Shown here: positions 24,772 to 38,178 of the stretch, one piece after another
How positions within the stretch are numbered: the first letter of the stretch is position 1
Layout: each line of letters opens with the position of its first letter
From: Lottia gigantea
Lineage: Eukaryota > Mollusca > Gastropoda > Lottiidae
Reading direction: 5' to 3'
NCBI RefSeq assembly: GCF_000327385.1
Contig: NW_008709919.1
Span: 1,332,530 to 1,396,529 of the forward strand
Length of the DNA stretch: 64,000 nucleotides
The notes under the pieces: generated by a model
What the model was told of the DNA's origin: nothing
Seen by the model: the letters and a program-made list of their open reading frames with translations, nothing else
Database searches by the model: none
Position numbers and translations under genes: made by a program

Positions 24772-27072
24772 GGCGAATTTTTAAACTATTCAAAATTCAG
24801 ATTAAAAATTAAACTTTAAAGGGAAGTAGTTCTTTATCACTTTGGTTTGATTTGAATTCGGTTTAACAATTTTATTTCTGATTCATATTCGAGCAATATC
24901 AATTTTCGCCTTTATTTTAAAACGTTATCAGAACAATGAAAACAATGGGCCAAATCCAGTATTCCAAGCATAAATCACTTCCAAAAACGGAGTTAAATTC
25001 ACTGGTTTAACACAACTATCCAAGGCACAACTTAAAAACGTAATCCTTGTAGGCGAAATGAATCTATGAGGTGTTTGGTTTGAACTCTAATTTGATTTTG
25101 ATTTATTAGTATACCCTGGAGAAAACAACAACTCATGACCTATTGATTGAAAATATTAATTATATTTTAGCATATTAAAATAACCTATATTCTGTTATTC
25201 ACCATTATAAAGCGTAAAAAAGACGAGATCGAGATTTAAAAACAACTGAAATACAGATCCATTGAATAACTACAGTACTGTTACATTCAATGGTAAAACT
25301 TTACCTTTAATCTTAAGGCATTGCTATGGCCAAAAAGTCCCCCCCCCCCCCTTCCATATTTAAGTAGACCATAGCCGGAATGTCAATTTGATCTGATTCA
25401 ATAAGTTCACTTTTATATACCCCACATTGCATTGTAGGCGTGCGTCGCTCCCGTCCGTCGACAAATGGAGAGCCTAGTTTTTGCCACATTTTCATTTTCA
25501 GGTTTCGATCCTAAAGATCTCGGACTAGTTCAAAGTTGTGTACGATTATGTGTAGTTTTTATATTATGTGTAGTAAATTAAATGTTGTTGATGAGTTTTT
25601 ACCTTATCAACATCAGAAAAGTATTTATGGAGTTACTGCTCTTAGTGTACTAAATTTTTTGTCGGGAAGTCGCCGTATCATTCTTGGTAACCATTTCCTA
25701 GATGGATTGTATGCCCATATTTCATTTGAATAGAATTTCATTTTGCAATTTCTTAACAAGCACTTCGCTTGGAATACTTTATCCACCATCGTCAGTTCCA
25801 AGAGCACAGCGTTTCTTGATACAGCTGTCTATGACCCTTTATTGTTTTGTCATAACTCCATTCCCTTCCACCACCTTTTCGACCAATAGTTCTAGTGCCA
25901 CGGGATTAATATCGAATCCACTCAAAAGCCTGTTCAGGTCAGCCTTCTTTCCACAAAGAACTGACTTTTTTAAAGCTTGAATCCGGTTTCATTGCAAACC
26001 GTAAACAGTATTAGGGTATACCGAGCATGAACCTTTTTGCTATACACTGTACATTATTCTTGCTGAAATCCATTTAAATACAAATGCATTTAATACATCC
26101 TCTTGGCCGTTTTCATCAGGAATCTATGTTCTATAGGCGGGGATTTCATGCAAAAGTATCAAATTCGTGTGAACATTTAATGCTGATGTCGTGCTATGGA
26201 ATTATTCCCGATGACTGGTTTTACTAAAATCTCAGTGTTATTTGATAAATTTTGTTTATTTAACTAATGGTCATTAAAAATAAAAACTTTATTATGAAAT
26301 GTATAACATACAAATAAATAAAGGAATCATATAATACATTTAAATGATATTTATAATATCAACAAGTTACATTTCAGAAAAGACTGAGACATGCTTTTGT
26401 CCATATCGTTACCAGCAACAGCAATAATTTCATTTCATGCTCTTTCAACTACATATGGTATAGATCAGAAATGCACTGTGGTATCTCGATAACACAACTT
26501 ATTTTCTATACCTTTCGGCTTTTCCGTCCCTTCTTTTGTGATTCCTATTAATCATGTAAAGCACAGTGTGTCGGCATCATCGATGATATCTGGAATAGCA
26601 GATAGTATAGATGGCGGCTGGAGAACCGAAATGTTGTCAATGGTAGCTACGAGTATCGCTGTTACACATTAACTACCAGGAAGTCTTTTCATTGCCTTAA
26701 AATCATAGTAGCAAAAGAGGCAAAAGATTTAACGAGGGGGATTCTTGTTTTTTTTAGTCTATTGGCAAACATATAATCCTTGGCGAAAATCTACTATTTC
26801 AAGCTAATTCTTCAGCAAATCAAGATGTGCTTCTCTGGTCTTCAAAAGCTTAGCGTTCGTTAAACTTCGATGGTGTCTTGTGGGTGTATATACAATGGTA
26901 GGCCTACAAAGCAGCTATTTTTTAAAAAAATATCCAGTATTTTATCTCATTATTTAAAAAGGTTCACACATTCTCGGAAAGACAGCATTATTTTATCAAG
27001 CGCAACACTGCTCAGACAACAATGCATCATGATGGCAACACATCCCCTTCGTTTTTAATTTATTCGCTTATG
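24772..27072. other. Intergenic region between genes B and C
   Basis: About 2.3 kb. It contains a run of 12 C at about 25338-25349. On the minus strand at about 25735-25980 there are protein-like stretches broken by stops (for example KKADLNRLLSGFDINPVALE) that look like a decayed coding fragment of unknown family. No intact gene is seen. Confidence 0.4.
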
Positions 27073-29927
27073 TTATAAGTTTGTATCTATAGATTGTTCT
27101 GTGTCACCAATTTGAGACCGGGGTATTTTTCCAAATCTGAAAAATAAACAAATTGTGTTCAAACAACGCACATGATAGCTGACTTTAAGGAAAAAAACTC
27201 AGTATCTTAAACAATAGTCAAATCGAAATGGTCTTGACTGTCCAAGGGCTGTCGAATAAATCAAACAAAAAGATTGAAGAGCATGTTTCGTTACACACGA
27301 TAATTTATCCAAAATTCACCATTTAGGGTTACTTTGTCCAAAATATTCCAGCTTCGTCGTAGTTAAAATGAAAAAGAAAATATTACCGTCCATAATCATA
27401 GTTATCATGTGCTCTTAAGCTTACACTACTCCATCTAGTATCAAGTGATTCACCTCCAATGGGTTGTCCGCTGCCTTCACCTCCGTCAGGACCTGCTGCT
27501 CCCCTTTTATCATAAATAGCATATCAAAATAATGTTAATAAGCATTTACCAACCAACCATCTAAGTATTATAAACTAAGACTACTGAAAAGAGTTCCTCG
27601 TAAGCTGTTATTCAAAACTATTTAAAAAGTTTCTCAGAAGCTGTTGTTCCCATTTATTCAAAATCTCTTATAAGCTTTTGTTGTAATTGTTTAAAAGGAT
27701 CCTCAGAAGCTGGTGTTGAAAACTATTACAGACTTCCTTCAGAAGCTGGTGTTGAAAACTATTACAGACTTCCTTCAGAAGCTGTTCTAATTAAAAGGCT
27801 CCTCATAAGCTGTTTTTCGAAAATATTTTAAAAGCTCCCCAGAAGCTCCCCAAAAAACTCCTTAGCTGTTGTACACAAATATCTAAAGACCTAATCATAA
27901 GCTAATCAGAGTTTAAGCTCTAACAAAGTAAGAACTATTATTAGAGAATTAACTGTACAGCTGGCTTCTCCAGGGTCTACAGAACTTTCACTGTGTTACT
28001 AAGATTGGAACCGACCATCACCATTTGCTCCAACCAAGAGAATGTTCTCAGTGCTCCCTCCTACTGACATCATTAACCAACAAAGTAACAATATTTACCC
28101 AGCTTAATTTTTTGGCATAATATTACCTGTGTTGCCATGGCGAGTCATAGATAGTACCAGCAGCATAGATCTCTTGCGACTCTCTTCGTCTCCATCTATC
28201 ATAAACATCTTCATAAAACGCTGGGTTGATAAAGGTACTGTAGATCTCTGGTTTAGCATAAATGGTACTAGTGGTATCGCTGGCTTTGCTTAGCGTGCCT
28301 TGATAAACATTATATCTCCGATCTTGGGGCGGATAGCGGTGCATGGGATTTGGTACTGGTGGAAGGGTGTCTACAGACGTCCTGGGTAATCTGTGATGTC
28401 GATCTGAAAATCTGCAAGGAAAAGTGCAATATAAATTATCCCAGGGTTGAGATCATATGACAGTATGCGATTTGTACAAGTTACTTTTATACAGAATAAT
28501 TTCAGCATCATTTTCCAACAGCATTAACCAGTTAGTACGTAATGTTTTTAAACTTGATGGTTAGTCTTTTTGAATATGTTGGCAAATGAAGGGGTTTCTT
28601 TTATCAGAATATGTTTAATTTTTTAGGTAATCCAGTAGGTTTCGAAGATTGACTTTAGCTTGTATTTTTATGGGTGACAAATGACCAGATAGTCGTTATA
28701 TTAATTTTATAAAATATTTCGATATTTTAATATAATAATATATTTCTATCGTTTTGCGTTACTCAACCACATTGAAAAATAGCCGCATACCTTGAAGATT
28801 TGTTACCACCTTTTCCACAGATCCATAATTTAACTAAAATGGCAATCACAACTAACAAGACCAAAGCACAGCATCCGGTTAAAATACCAATAAATAATTT
28901 AGTTGATAATGGTATAGCTGCTTCATCACCTAGTAAGATCAATGATCAAAGGATTAAGATTGAGTCAACTTATTTTGCTGTTGTTTTGGATGGTCAAGAA
29001 AGGTTACGTTAGGTTATGCAGTGTGCAATTGTAAATTGCTGATTCTGCTGAGTCGAGAATGCACACTTCAGATCATTCTCATTATGCATAAACACGCCTG
29101 TTTGATGAGCTCGATTATTTTGACTGCATATGCAATATCTTCGAATAGAAGACTTCTAAAAATGATAATTTTATGGCATACCTCTACAAGTTGGTAAACT
29201 GGAATTCCAATAACCACTTTCTTGACACAATATTACACCAGGACCATCTATAGTGGCATCTTCATCACAGCGTAATCTGACTAAGGTACCAGGTGTTCTC
29301 AAGTCTGTACTCATTGCTGCATGTGGTATGACTAACTTTGGACATTGTTTCAGTTCTGTAGTTGTGGGGATTTGGGACACTAGAATTGGATATCATCAGA
29401 GCAAAAATATACACATTTGAATGAAATAGGATTGGCAATTTCCAGAACATGAATCGGTATTAGTCCTAGTTTAGGTTCTCAGTCAGTTGAACTCATACCC
29501 AAATACGCTATTGCCTGGCATCCCCTTTACCAGCCATAACAACAATGGACTCAATACTGTATAATAGGTAATGGATATTTCGTATAATATTATATATTAT
29601 TTATCGACAAATCTGAACTGTGTGGTCGTGTAAATTTACTTGTAAACAATGCTCTACAAGACTTTCAGATGAAGTATTCTCTAGTTAGCTTGGACTGGCG
29701 TTGAGCCAAATTTCTTTTATTAAATAAAGATTACCTGTGGTAGTTTGGATGATATTTTTGGTTGGGGTTGTAGGTTGAGGTAAGGTGGTTGTTGTTGGTG
29801 ATGTAGTGGTTGTTGTTGATAGTGGTGTTGTCACTCGTTGGGTCGTCGTCGTTGTAGAAACAGTTGTTGTGGAGGTACTTACAGTTGTTGAGTTTTGAGA
29901 GTCAAGTGGAGTTGTGGTTTCAGACAT
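27073..29927 (-). CDS. Gene C: Thr-rich stalk, sushi domain, TM and PEIY/NPxF tail, 331 aa
   Basis: Six exons: 29735-29927, 29182-29379, 28791-28929, 28127-28411, 27387-27503, 27073-27136. All introns are GT-AG, phases are 1, 1, 2, 2, 2 and the total is 996 bases. Residues 1-64 are mucin-like (about half Thr) with no signal peptide. Residues 77-129 are a sushi domain with C77, C102, C116, W122 and C129. The membrane helix is at about 142-166. The tail holds IYAKPEIYSTFINPAFYEDV (227-246) and a DRWRRR basic patch, then a Gly-rich exon and a last exon ending SIDTNL, a class I PDZ-type end (T-x-L). It is the best-resolved member of the cluster and a close paralogue of gene B in its tail, but has a sushi exon that B lacks. 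Likely a plasma-membrane receptor or adhesion protein with a phospho-tyrosine tail (inference). Confidence 0.9.
27585..27880. repeat. Degenerate ~36-bp tandem repeat in an intron of gene C
   Basis: About eight units share CTCAGAAGCTGTTGTT and AAAACTATTTAAAAAG-like halves. Two adjacent units (about 27700-27770) are nearly identical, so some duplication is recent. The array lies in the intron between 27503 and 28127. Confidence 0.75.
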
Positions 29928-31366
29928 TTTGACAACCCAGAAAAAAAATTGTTCTTACGTTTATCCCTTTGTTACATACTCATATCCAAAATTATATTTC
30001 CATAAAAGCACTGGTCTATACCGATTACAAGCTAAGTTAACACATCTCGAATCGAACACCTCAATGAAATTTACACACCCAAATATCAACACGGAAGGTG
30101 TTAGTTTCATCGATTATGACACACATATACTCATAATCTTAATTGGCAAAATATTTGATGGATAATACGTCAAAATCATACATTAATCATTTCAGTTTTG
30201 CTTGATTGATTTTCCAAGGTTCAAGTCAAAGGGGGAAACATGCCATTTTTGTAATCCATGTTAAGATGAATTTATCGGGGAAAATAATGAATATTAAAGG
30301 TCGTCAACGATGTTAATTTGGTCTTTGAAATAATCTTGAAATAGGAATTGTGCAATAGAAGTTTCCTGATACATAATTACAAATGCTCAAATACTATGAG
30401 GTTTTAAGAGGAACTCTCGTCCATCTACTGTAAATAAGGTATATTTGGGAACCTTTAAATATTTCACTATATGATAATCCTTTGAGGCACCGTCATTCGT
30501 CATCTCACGAACATTCTACGCTATTAATGATGGTAAAGGCTAATGCGAAGAACACGGGCTTCAATGAGTTTCTTATCCATCAATATTAGTGGTTTAGCTT
30601 GGGATTTTCGTTTAAAGATGAAGAACATAGCGGTTAAGATTGAGTCATTTAGTATTACATGTATATCCCAAAGGCATTTTAATTTCAATTATTTACTTAT
30701 TTACCATCTGTGTAATTTATGTGTCATAAGCATGTCAACACTTGATTACTATTTGAAATTTAAATATGGGAAAAGGGCTCACATGTACTGCAGGATGGAG
30801 GGGAATTAGACAAGCCAGTCTGCTGGGAAAGGACACAAAAGGTAAAAAAAGACCATTATGAAACGTAAAATATATATTATACATGTACATATATATAAAA
30901 TAATATCACATAAATTAAAATATAATATAGAAAAATAATACTATCACAGACAAATATACAGAAATATATAAAATAATAACTCAATAATATTGGACGGTAG
31001 TAATGATCGAGAATTGCACAACTTATAGTATATCGGTATAGGTTTTAAAATATAAATGAAATACATGTAGTTCAGGTTTTGGGTTTGCAATTTTGTTTTT
31101 CAACTGTCAGTAATGTTGGTCAGAGAGACTGACATGGTAAAAGTGTCTAGTCGTTTGGACGGGACGATGGTTGAGCACGTTAAAGGTTCTTGGACAGTTT
31201 GACAAATAGCGCTGTCTCGACACAGATGCATCATTGCACTCAGCATGATGACGTTGGCAGCCTTTATGGCCCCTTGACATAGTTACGCCCCTTGACATCC
31301 TGAAAATCTTTACTTGTATACAGCGGCTGTACTGTATTTTGGATTACACGCATATGCAAATTAGGC
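29928..31366. other. Intergenic region between genes C and D
   Basis: About 1.4 kb, very AT-rich at 30850-30990. The gene C promoter should lie just right of 29927. No gene or clear core promoter element was recognised. Confidence 0.4.
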
Positions 31367-33311
31367 TTATAAATATTCAACATCGTTTAATTTATCATTA
31401 AAATGATGTTGGGGATAGGTAGTGTGGTTTGTGTTGTTATGTTGTAAATCGTCAACGTTTAATATAACGCTTCGAGGTTTCCATCTCTCGGAATGTTCTA
31501 AAATTATAAGAATACGTCCGGAACAAGCTCTCAAAATATCATCATTATCAATTTCTGTTCCATCTTCTTCTAGAACTAGCTTTGATGGATATCTTAATCC
31601 TAGCTTAGTTGCGCCTGGCAAATGAAAATAAACATTAAAAATTCAACTTTCGGCATTTAATCAAGGTGTGGTAGATAGGAACCTATTAAAATTCCAAGCC
31701 ACTCAACAATGCAAACCGAAAGATAGCTACAAAATAGGTAATGTTATTAATTTGGGTCACAGATTGCCATACATCGGACGAAGTCATTGAATCCATGTTA
31801 CATTATAGTCGTTTCTTTGTATTTACGTGTTTTACAGATCTAGATCCTCTTTCGTGCGTTTTTACAATATAACCACTGAAAACAAAAAGATCAAACACTT
31901 GGGATGCATGGCTTATTAGTGAAATAATTATTTTGATATAACTGACCTTGATCTAATATATCTTGGACTTCACTGGCAAATACATACGTTTTTACCTGTC
32001 GATCACTTGTCCAGATTTTGAACATTTTTCTAAAAAATAAAACCAACAGTAACAATTTTATTGTGCGCAATATTCAAAGACAAAGTTCTGATGCCATTAA
32101 CTACCGTTATATCTCCTGCATGAATATATTTACCACGAACCCTCGCTTTTGCCACATTTATTTCGATTTAGGAAAGTACATGTAATATCATCAGAATCAG
32201 ATTTATTTGTTCAATGTTTTATTATGAAGTGGTGTATACCTTGGCGTATCATTTTGTTCGATAATATTTTCTGTGTTTGAATTGGCAACATCTTCATAGA
32301 AGCTTCTTCTAGACTCCCTTCTAACTAATTCTTCTAAGGGATCTCTAATAGATATACTTTCTAATGTGCGACTTAAATGCTCCTGTCTGTAATGCATAAA
32401 ACAGATGCAAAAAATTACTTAATTCATATGCATTAATATTCGCTTGATTAGATGTGATGAACCCACTGATATAGGTTTGATCCGGAAGTCGGAAAACATT
32501 TCGACAAACAATTGCACACGGATCTACTTTAACGTTAAGTATAACTATTCAGAAATTGATTTTGAATTTATTTGGCAATCAGAAAATTATTCTTGATCCA
32601 TGTTGGTTCTAGTTTGGTATCTTTGACACTCAAACATTTTACATACCTTTCTCTGTTCCGACGTCGTTTATTTCTACAGTACCAAATCAAGAAAATAGTA
32701 AAGACTAATAAAACTAAAAATACTACAGAACTGAATATTGATAGTATTATTATTTCTCTCTGGGTTAGGGGTTCTGAAATACCAACAATAATAATACATG
32801 TAGTTTGAAAAGAGGGGACGAACATTTACAATTGTAAAGTTATGACAAAATGATGAGTGTAGCAGATGCAGTCATGTGCTCCGAAACAAAGGTGCTGAAA
32901 TGGCGAACGGATGTAGTCGTTCGGATGGGAAAATGCAGTAAACTGACTCAGGCTGTGGGCTTCAGCGCATGTTAAAATCATTCCGAAAATTGGAAATCGA
33001 AAAAGAATTGGCTGATGCCAAAATTGGCGTTGCCAGATTTCATTAGCCAATACAATGTGATGAAAAATTCTATATAACTTAATGATGATGACGTAAATTG
33101 TTGAAACGCAGTAGGGAATCGATAATTACTAGAGGAGATTTCGGGTTGATGAATCTGGTGCAGAAGCTATTGGATATTCAATGACGAATAAAATTTCATT
33201 ACGAAATTAAGCCATCGTATGTGACTTTACATAAATGGTGAAAATACAACACTGACACATTAAAATCCCAGATTAAGCTAAGAATAAAATTCGAATAATA
33301 TACGTACCCAT
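31367..33311 (-). CDS. Gene D: membrane protein with a cytoplasmic CIDE-N domain, about 202 aa
   Basis: Exons: 32647-32773 membrane, 32240-32386, 31947-32029, 31367-31614; all GT-AG, phases 1, 2, 2, 1. The best first exon is tiny (33308-33311, ATG plus G before GTACGT), giving M-E-PLTQRE. The membrane helix is at about 9-34 (IIILSIFSSVVFLVLLVFTI), then a basic stop CRNKRRRNRER. A linker has RRSFYEDV, like FYED in B and C. Residues about 93-167 match a CIDE-N domain: KMFKIWTSDRQVKTYVFAS, then LVLEEDGTEID, then RILIILEHSERW. CIDE-N domains of CAD/DFF40, ICAD/DFF45 and CIDE proteins pair or polymerise through opposite acidic and basic faces, and the acidic face (EEDGTEIDNDD) is clear here. The C-terminus is NDVEYL. 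A CIDE-N domain on a membrane receptor is not the usual setting. The N-terminus is uncertain: an alternative outer exon at about 33440-33680 is also phase-compatible. Confidence 0.85.
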
Positions 33312-34574
33312 TTATTTTAAGCATATCCTTAGAGATTAGGTATATCAGAATTTTAACTCCGGTTATTCTTTTATTCAATATAAGTATTAAATGAGCTATT
33401 GATAGACTTAAGGTGTTAGTCTATTAAACAAGTCTTAACCTGTTAACAATATACAGGGCTTGATAAGAATATTAAAGGGATTGTAATGCGGTTTTCTAGC
33501 CCAATAATTTGGTTGGTTGTTAGATGACAAATTAACATCCGCTTCCAGCAAAAGCTGGTAAGTATATTTGTTGGTAGTTGTGGCAGTGGGATCTTGATCA
33601 ATTGGATCTTTTAGTAACGTTTGTTGGTGTGGTAGTTGAGAAAAACTAGTATGTGTGTCGGGAACATTTATCTCCAAAAATCAAAGGGTATCTAGCAATT
33701 ACGTCATTATCTGAAAGGAACATCAGACGCCAGATAATCAAAGTAGCCCAATAAAATACATTAAGTATTCCCAAATACCAAGACAAAAGCTTCTATTGAG
33801 TCCCTTTAAAACGAGACGTCTTTATGTCAATATATATATAGTAGGTTAGTTAGCCATATTATATTACCTTTATATCTGAATAAACTCTCTTTCATATTCA
33901 CGCCCCAAATTAAGAGAGGGCTCGGGTGAACCCTGTAAATTTCAGGATCTAAGAGCAACTAGATTTTCAAAGATTCCCAGCAACTGGTGGTATCTCAGGG
34001 GGAATCTAATCACTCGCTGTATTAAGTCGGTATGAGCGGTTGTAACGACAGCTATAAATCGCCGCAGTTACCCCATTATTCTACATGCAAGTAAAAGCCT
34101 TGTCGACATGTCCTTATTTGATTTTAAAGAATTTTTTTTTTTAATGAAATTTTGTATTTCTTTTGTGTATACGGGGGAATCTTCCCTTCTCGATTTTGTG
34201 GTGATTAACCCTTGACCATACTTGTGTGTGGTGGTATTGAAAGGCATATTGAGTCTGTTAGCCTCATGTTTTCGGGTTCCCTCAGTTTAACTACCAGGTT
34301 TTTATCCAGATTAGTTTTACTTAACAGGGGTGGGTTGGCCCGCGGAAAGATGCGAGAACTCTGAATTGCAGGCAGGACAAAAGAGACAACATGTGCACGG
34401 CACTTCCGTAGTGTTGTTGTCTGGGCCTGGTGCCCTGTCTGAAGCGACAAGAGAAGGAAAACAGCACTGCTAAATTATTCTCTAGGACTCATTGAACGGA
34501 TAAAGTTTTCGGCGATTTAAGCTGTGTTTTTATTGGTCCTGATACAATATGTCAGTTCAATCAGTTATATTTTA

Positions 34575-34760
34575 ATTGTTTTTTTTGAAGAGAAGTTATC
34601 TCCCTTGACGTAGCTTTCGATGAAACTATTATTGGTCAGATTCAGTAACATTTGGATAAAATTGTGTTATTATTTGAAGATTTTATGAAAAGTTATCTCC
34701 CTTGACGTAGCTTTCAATAAAATTATTATTGGTCCTTATTCAGTGCACCTCACAGATAGG
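34575..34760. repeat. Direct duplication carrying AGTTATCTCCCTTGACGTAG
   Basis: Two copies about 113 bases apart share the sequence AGTTATCTCCCTTGACGTAG, then CTTTCRATRAAA, then TTATTATTGGTC. Further partial copies occur near 35228-35265 and 40500-40520. This reads as part of a dispersed repeat family. Confidence 0.7.
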
Positions 34761-35689
34761 ACTCACTACACTAATTAATTTGCCATCTTAAAACACGAAA
34801 TTCCACCTTCTACAACTTTTTCCAGAAATCTCGTTGAAAGCTTTCCAATATGTCGAATGAAAGCCTGGCTAATCCTTAATGTCTCCTAAAAAATTCAATA
34901 TATGATGACCATGAAAATTTTTATCTAGTCAAATTGAAAGTAGACAACTAACGGTTATACTCATCCGCTAGAGTTTGGCAGTTCACAAAACGACTATTTT
35001 TAAAATTATCCTTTTAGAATCTTTTAGACTCTCATTATCTCACCAAATCTGAAAGATAATGCAATTTCGGACATCAAATTCCAAATCCAGAATCCAAAAA
35101 TAGGCATGCAAAAACCCTAAAAAGGGAGAGAGAAAGAAGATTTCTAACAATAGCCTGGCTCCAGTTACAATCATTTGCATAAAATGTTTAAGTGAGTCCT
35201 ATATTATCATTTGGTTAAAATTATTTTTATGAGTTATCTCCCTTGGCGTAGCTTTCAATTAAACAAACTTCGTTTTAGTACACAAATTATGTGTCTGTTC
35301 AGCTCAGGATAGGTTAATCCATGGGTTCAGAAATTGAAATATCTTTTGACGAATTTAACTCGTTATAAATCCAGTTTCAGTCATTTCATTCAGTCACATT
35401 GACAAAATTTATAGTACGATATTTTTTGAGGAACGGGGGACAAAACCAATAAATAAGCGGAATATTACATTTGATATCATGTTGAGCTCACTGCTATCGT
35501 GTCCAGGATAATTCGGTTTGACGTTACATATAAATACTAAACTGTGAAATTACTCTTTATTTAATATGCATTAAAATTACATTGAATAAAAATACACGAT
35601 TCTATAAAATACAATTGCATCAATTATATACTCAAATCATTCAATTCATATGACTAACTGGCAAGATTTGTAATTTAATACCTTAGAAA

Positions 35690-36015
35690 TTGTCCCTGCG
35701 TTCAGTTCATACCCTAGCAAAACACCCCTGCATTCACTCCAAACAGTAGAAAAAATCCCTGCGTTCAGTTCATACACTAGAAATCATCCCTGTGTTCAAT
35801 TCATACCCTCCGAAAAATCATCCCTGCGTTCAGTCCAAACCCGAGAAATTGTCTCTTAAGTTCATACCATCGACATTATCCCTGCCTTCAGTTCATACCA
35901 CGGAAGTCAGTCCTGCATTCAGTTCATACCCTGGAAATCAACCCTGTCTCTTCATGCCATAGAACTCATACTCTACTTAAGTTATCCCTGTGTTCACTTC
36001 ATACCTGCATTCAAG
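35690..36015. repeat. Degenerate ~35-bp tandem repeat, about 9 copies
   Basis: Units are built on CCCTGCGTTCAGTTCATACC followed by a variable CTAGAAATCAT-like spacer. Copies vary in length and sequence, and the array is non-coding. Confidence 0.8.
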
Positions 36016-37737
36016 AATAAGCATACATTTTGCTTCTATAAAAACAGTTTGAGAACACATTTTGTCATGACTTCAGCTAGTTAGCTATTGATATGTAACA
36101 TTCAATGATAGGCATGGTTGTCAATATCTTAATATACGTGTAATACTATTATTTAAAATAAAATATTTTATAAGCTGAATATTGCATTTGCTTTTATATC
36201 ATACTATTTCATAAGTAACAATGGAGAACTTTCATTTAATACTTAGTTATATATACCCTTTCAATGCTGATTTAAACAAATTTGAAATTTAAGTCCATAA
36301 AATGTAAATGGACGATAAAAATCAAATTTGACTTTCAGGTCACCCTGTTGAACAAAATATAAATAAAATCAAAGCCATCATTCAGTTTTTGCTCCTAAGG
36401 TGCCTAGAATTAAATCCAACTGAATGCCTATATAGCCATAGATTTACAATTGGTTTACACAATATATTTTTTGACTAGGAAAACCAATCTTTGTGTAAAA
36501 TAAATTGAAAAAAAATTCTGGAATGTAAAACCTATCCTTCGAATAAAAAATAAAAAATATTTTTCATTTTCAAGTGCTGATCTACAAGGCACTACAAGAC
36601 TGGACCTATGATTAGAAGACCTAGTCTATATTTACTAAGGCATTTGTATATTATTATTAAACTGAATATATACTAATCATACACTATCAGAAAATATAAA
36701 CCTATAGAAAATTAAAACTTAACAGCATTAAAAAAATTAGAAATAAGCTAACATAATTGAGCCAAATCAAGCATGAATTCTCTGGTTCATTGTGGAACAT
36801 TTTTTTGAGGCCTGGTTGAATTTTGATAAATGGTAGTTATCCTAAAACTTCACAAAATATCAGAAAAAATTTTGTGCTATTTCAATGTAACCATAGTCTT
36901 TTCATCAAATCATAATTACAAAATTAATCACATTAAGTCACTAATTGTAGGTCAAAAAAAGGTTTTGATCAGATTAAAAAATTATATTAAATATCATTGT
37001 AACACTGGCAGTGTTGCATTTCCTGAACAGGAAATCTACAATTTTTGTAAGAAATCAAACCTCATTAAGTTAATGTGATATAACAAAAAACAGTAAAAAT
37101 GTAATCAACATAGAAAAACAATCCTGTTAAATATAAATAGGTGGGTCGAATGAAATTTGTCTACTTTTAAGTTTAATGTTTAAACTCACAAGTTGTGGCA
37201 AGCATTGAATATTTACATCCAAATCATGAAAAATAACTTTTGGGTGGTATATACTTATAACTTCTTTCATTTAAATTTAAATTGGCTCTTTAGTAATGAG
37301 ATTCATCCCAGTGTTTGCAATGGTTACACCATTACCTGGTCAAGTTTTTATGGCAATACAGTAACAATATATGGATTGTGCAAAAAGAAGATACTAGCGT
37401 CCATTCACATACATACATCTTTTGTATTTCATTCAGACAATAGTTTGTAAGTTGAAACCTAATTCATAACATCTAATGACCAGAATATATCAAATACAAT
37501 ATTTTGTAAGTTGGTTAAATACACAATACATACTTACATTGGTTATATAAATACATCTACAAACCAAAGGGCTGTGATTGTAAATGCCTAAAGTCGCCCA
37601 TATGAATACAAATCCGACTTTACAGTATTATTAAAAACTTAATTAATATCCTGATTGCAAGTCTAATTATAATTTTCATTGTTAACCTTAACCCTGTAAC
37701 ACTACCCTATGTTGAGCATTAACTTTAAACATCTGTA

Positions 37738-38178
37738 ACTATCAAAATCGACAGTTATTGAAAGTCTATCAAACTCAACAATTACTGAAAGTCCATCAAA
37801 CTCAACAATTACTGAAAGTCTATCAAAATCGACAGTAATTGAAAGTCTATCAAAATCAACAATTACTGAAAGTCTATCAAAATCAACAATTACTGAAAGT
37901 CCATCAAACTCAACAATTACTGAAAGTCTATCAAAATCGACAGTAATTGAAAGTCTATCAAAATCAACAATTACTGAAAGTCTATCAAAATCAACAATTA
38001 CTGAAAGTCTATCAAAATCGACAGTTATTAAAAGTCTATCAAAATCAACAATTACTGAAAGTTTATCAAAATCAACAGTCATTGAAAGTCTATCAAAATC
38101 AACCATTACTCAAAGTCAACCATTACTCAAAGTCTTATCAAAATCAACAATTATTGAAAGTCTATCAAAATGAACAAT
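37738..38178. repeat. 27-bp minisatellite, about 16 copies
   Basis: Units alternate between CAAAATCAACAATTACTGAA and CAAAATCGACAGTAATTGAA types, joined by AGTCTAT. Because 27 is divisible by three, long repetitive open frames appear on both strands (a 9-residue LSVIVDFDR-type unit on the minus strand). These are treated as artefacts of the array. One unit near 38105-38130 is rearranged. Confidence 0.9.

Noticed and set aside
33435-33683. Minus-strand frame with a Thr-containing segment and a phase-1 donor (GTTAAG), which could be an outer exon of gene D
   Set aside because: It has no ATG, its acceptor is poor and its composition is not stalk-like. The tiny ATG-G exon at 33308-33311 also fits, though an upstream ATG in another frame makes that uncertain too.
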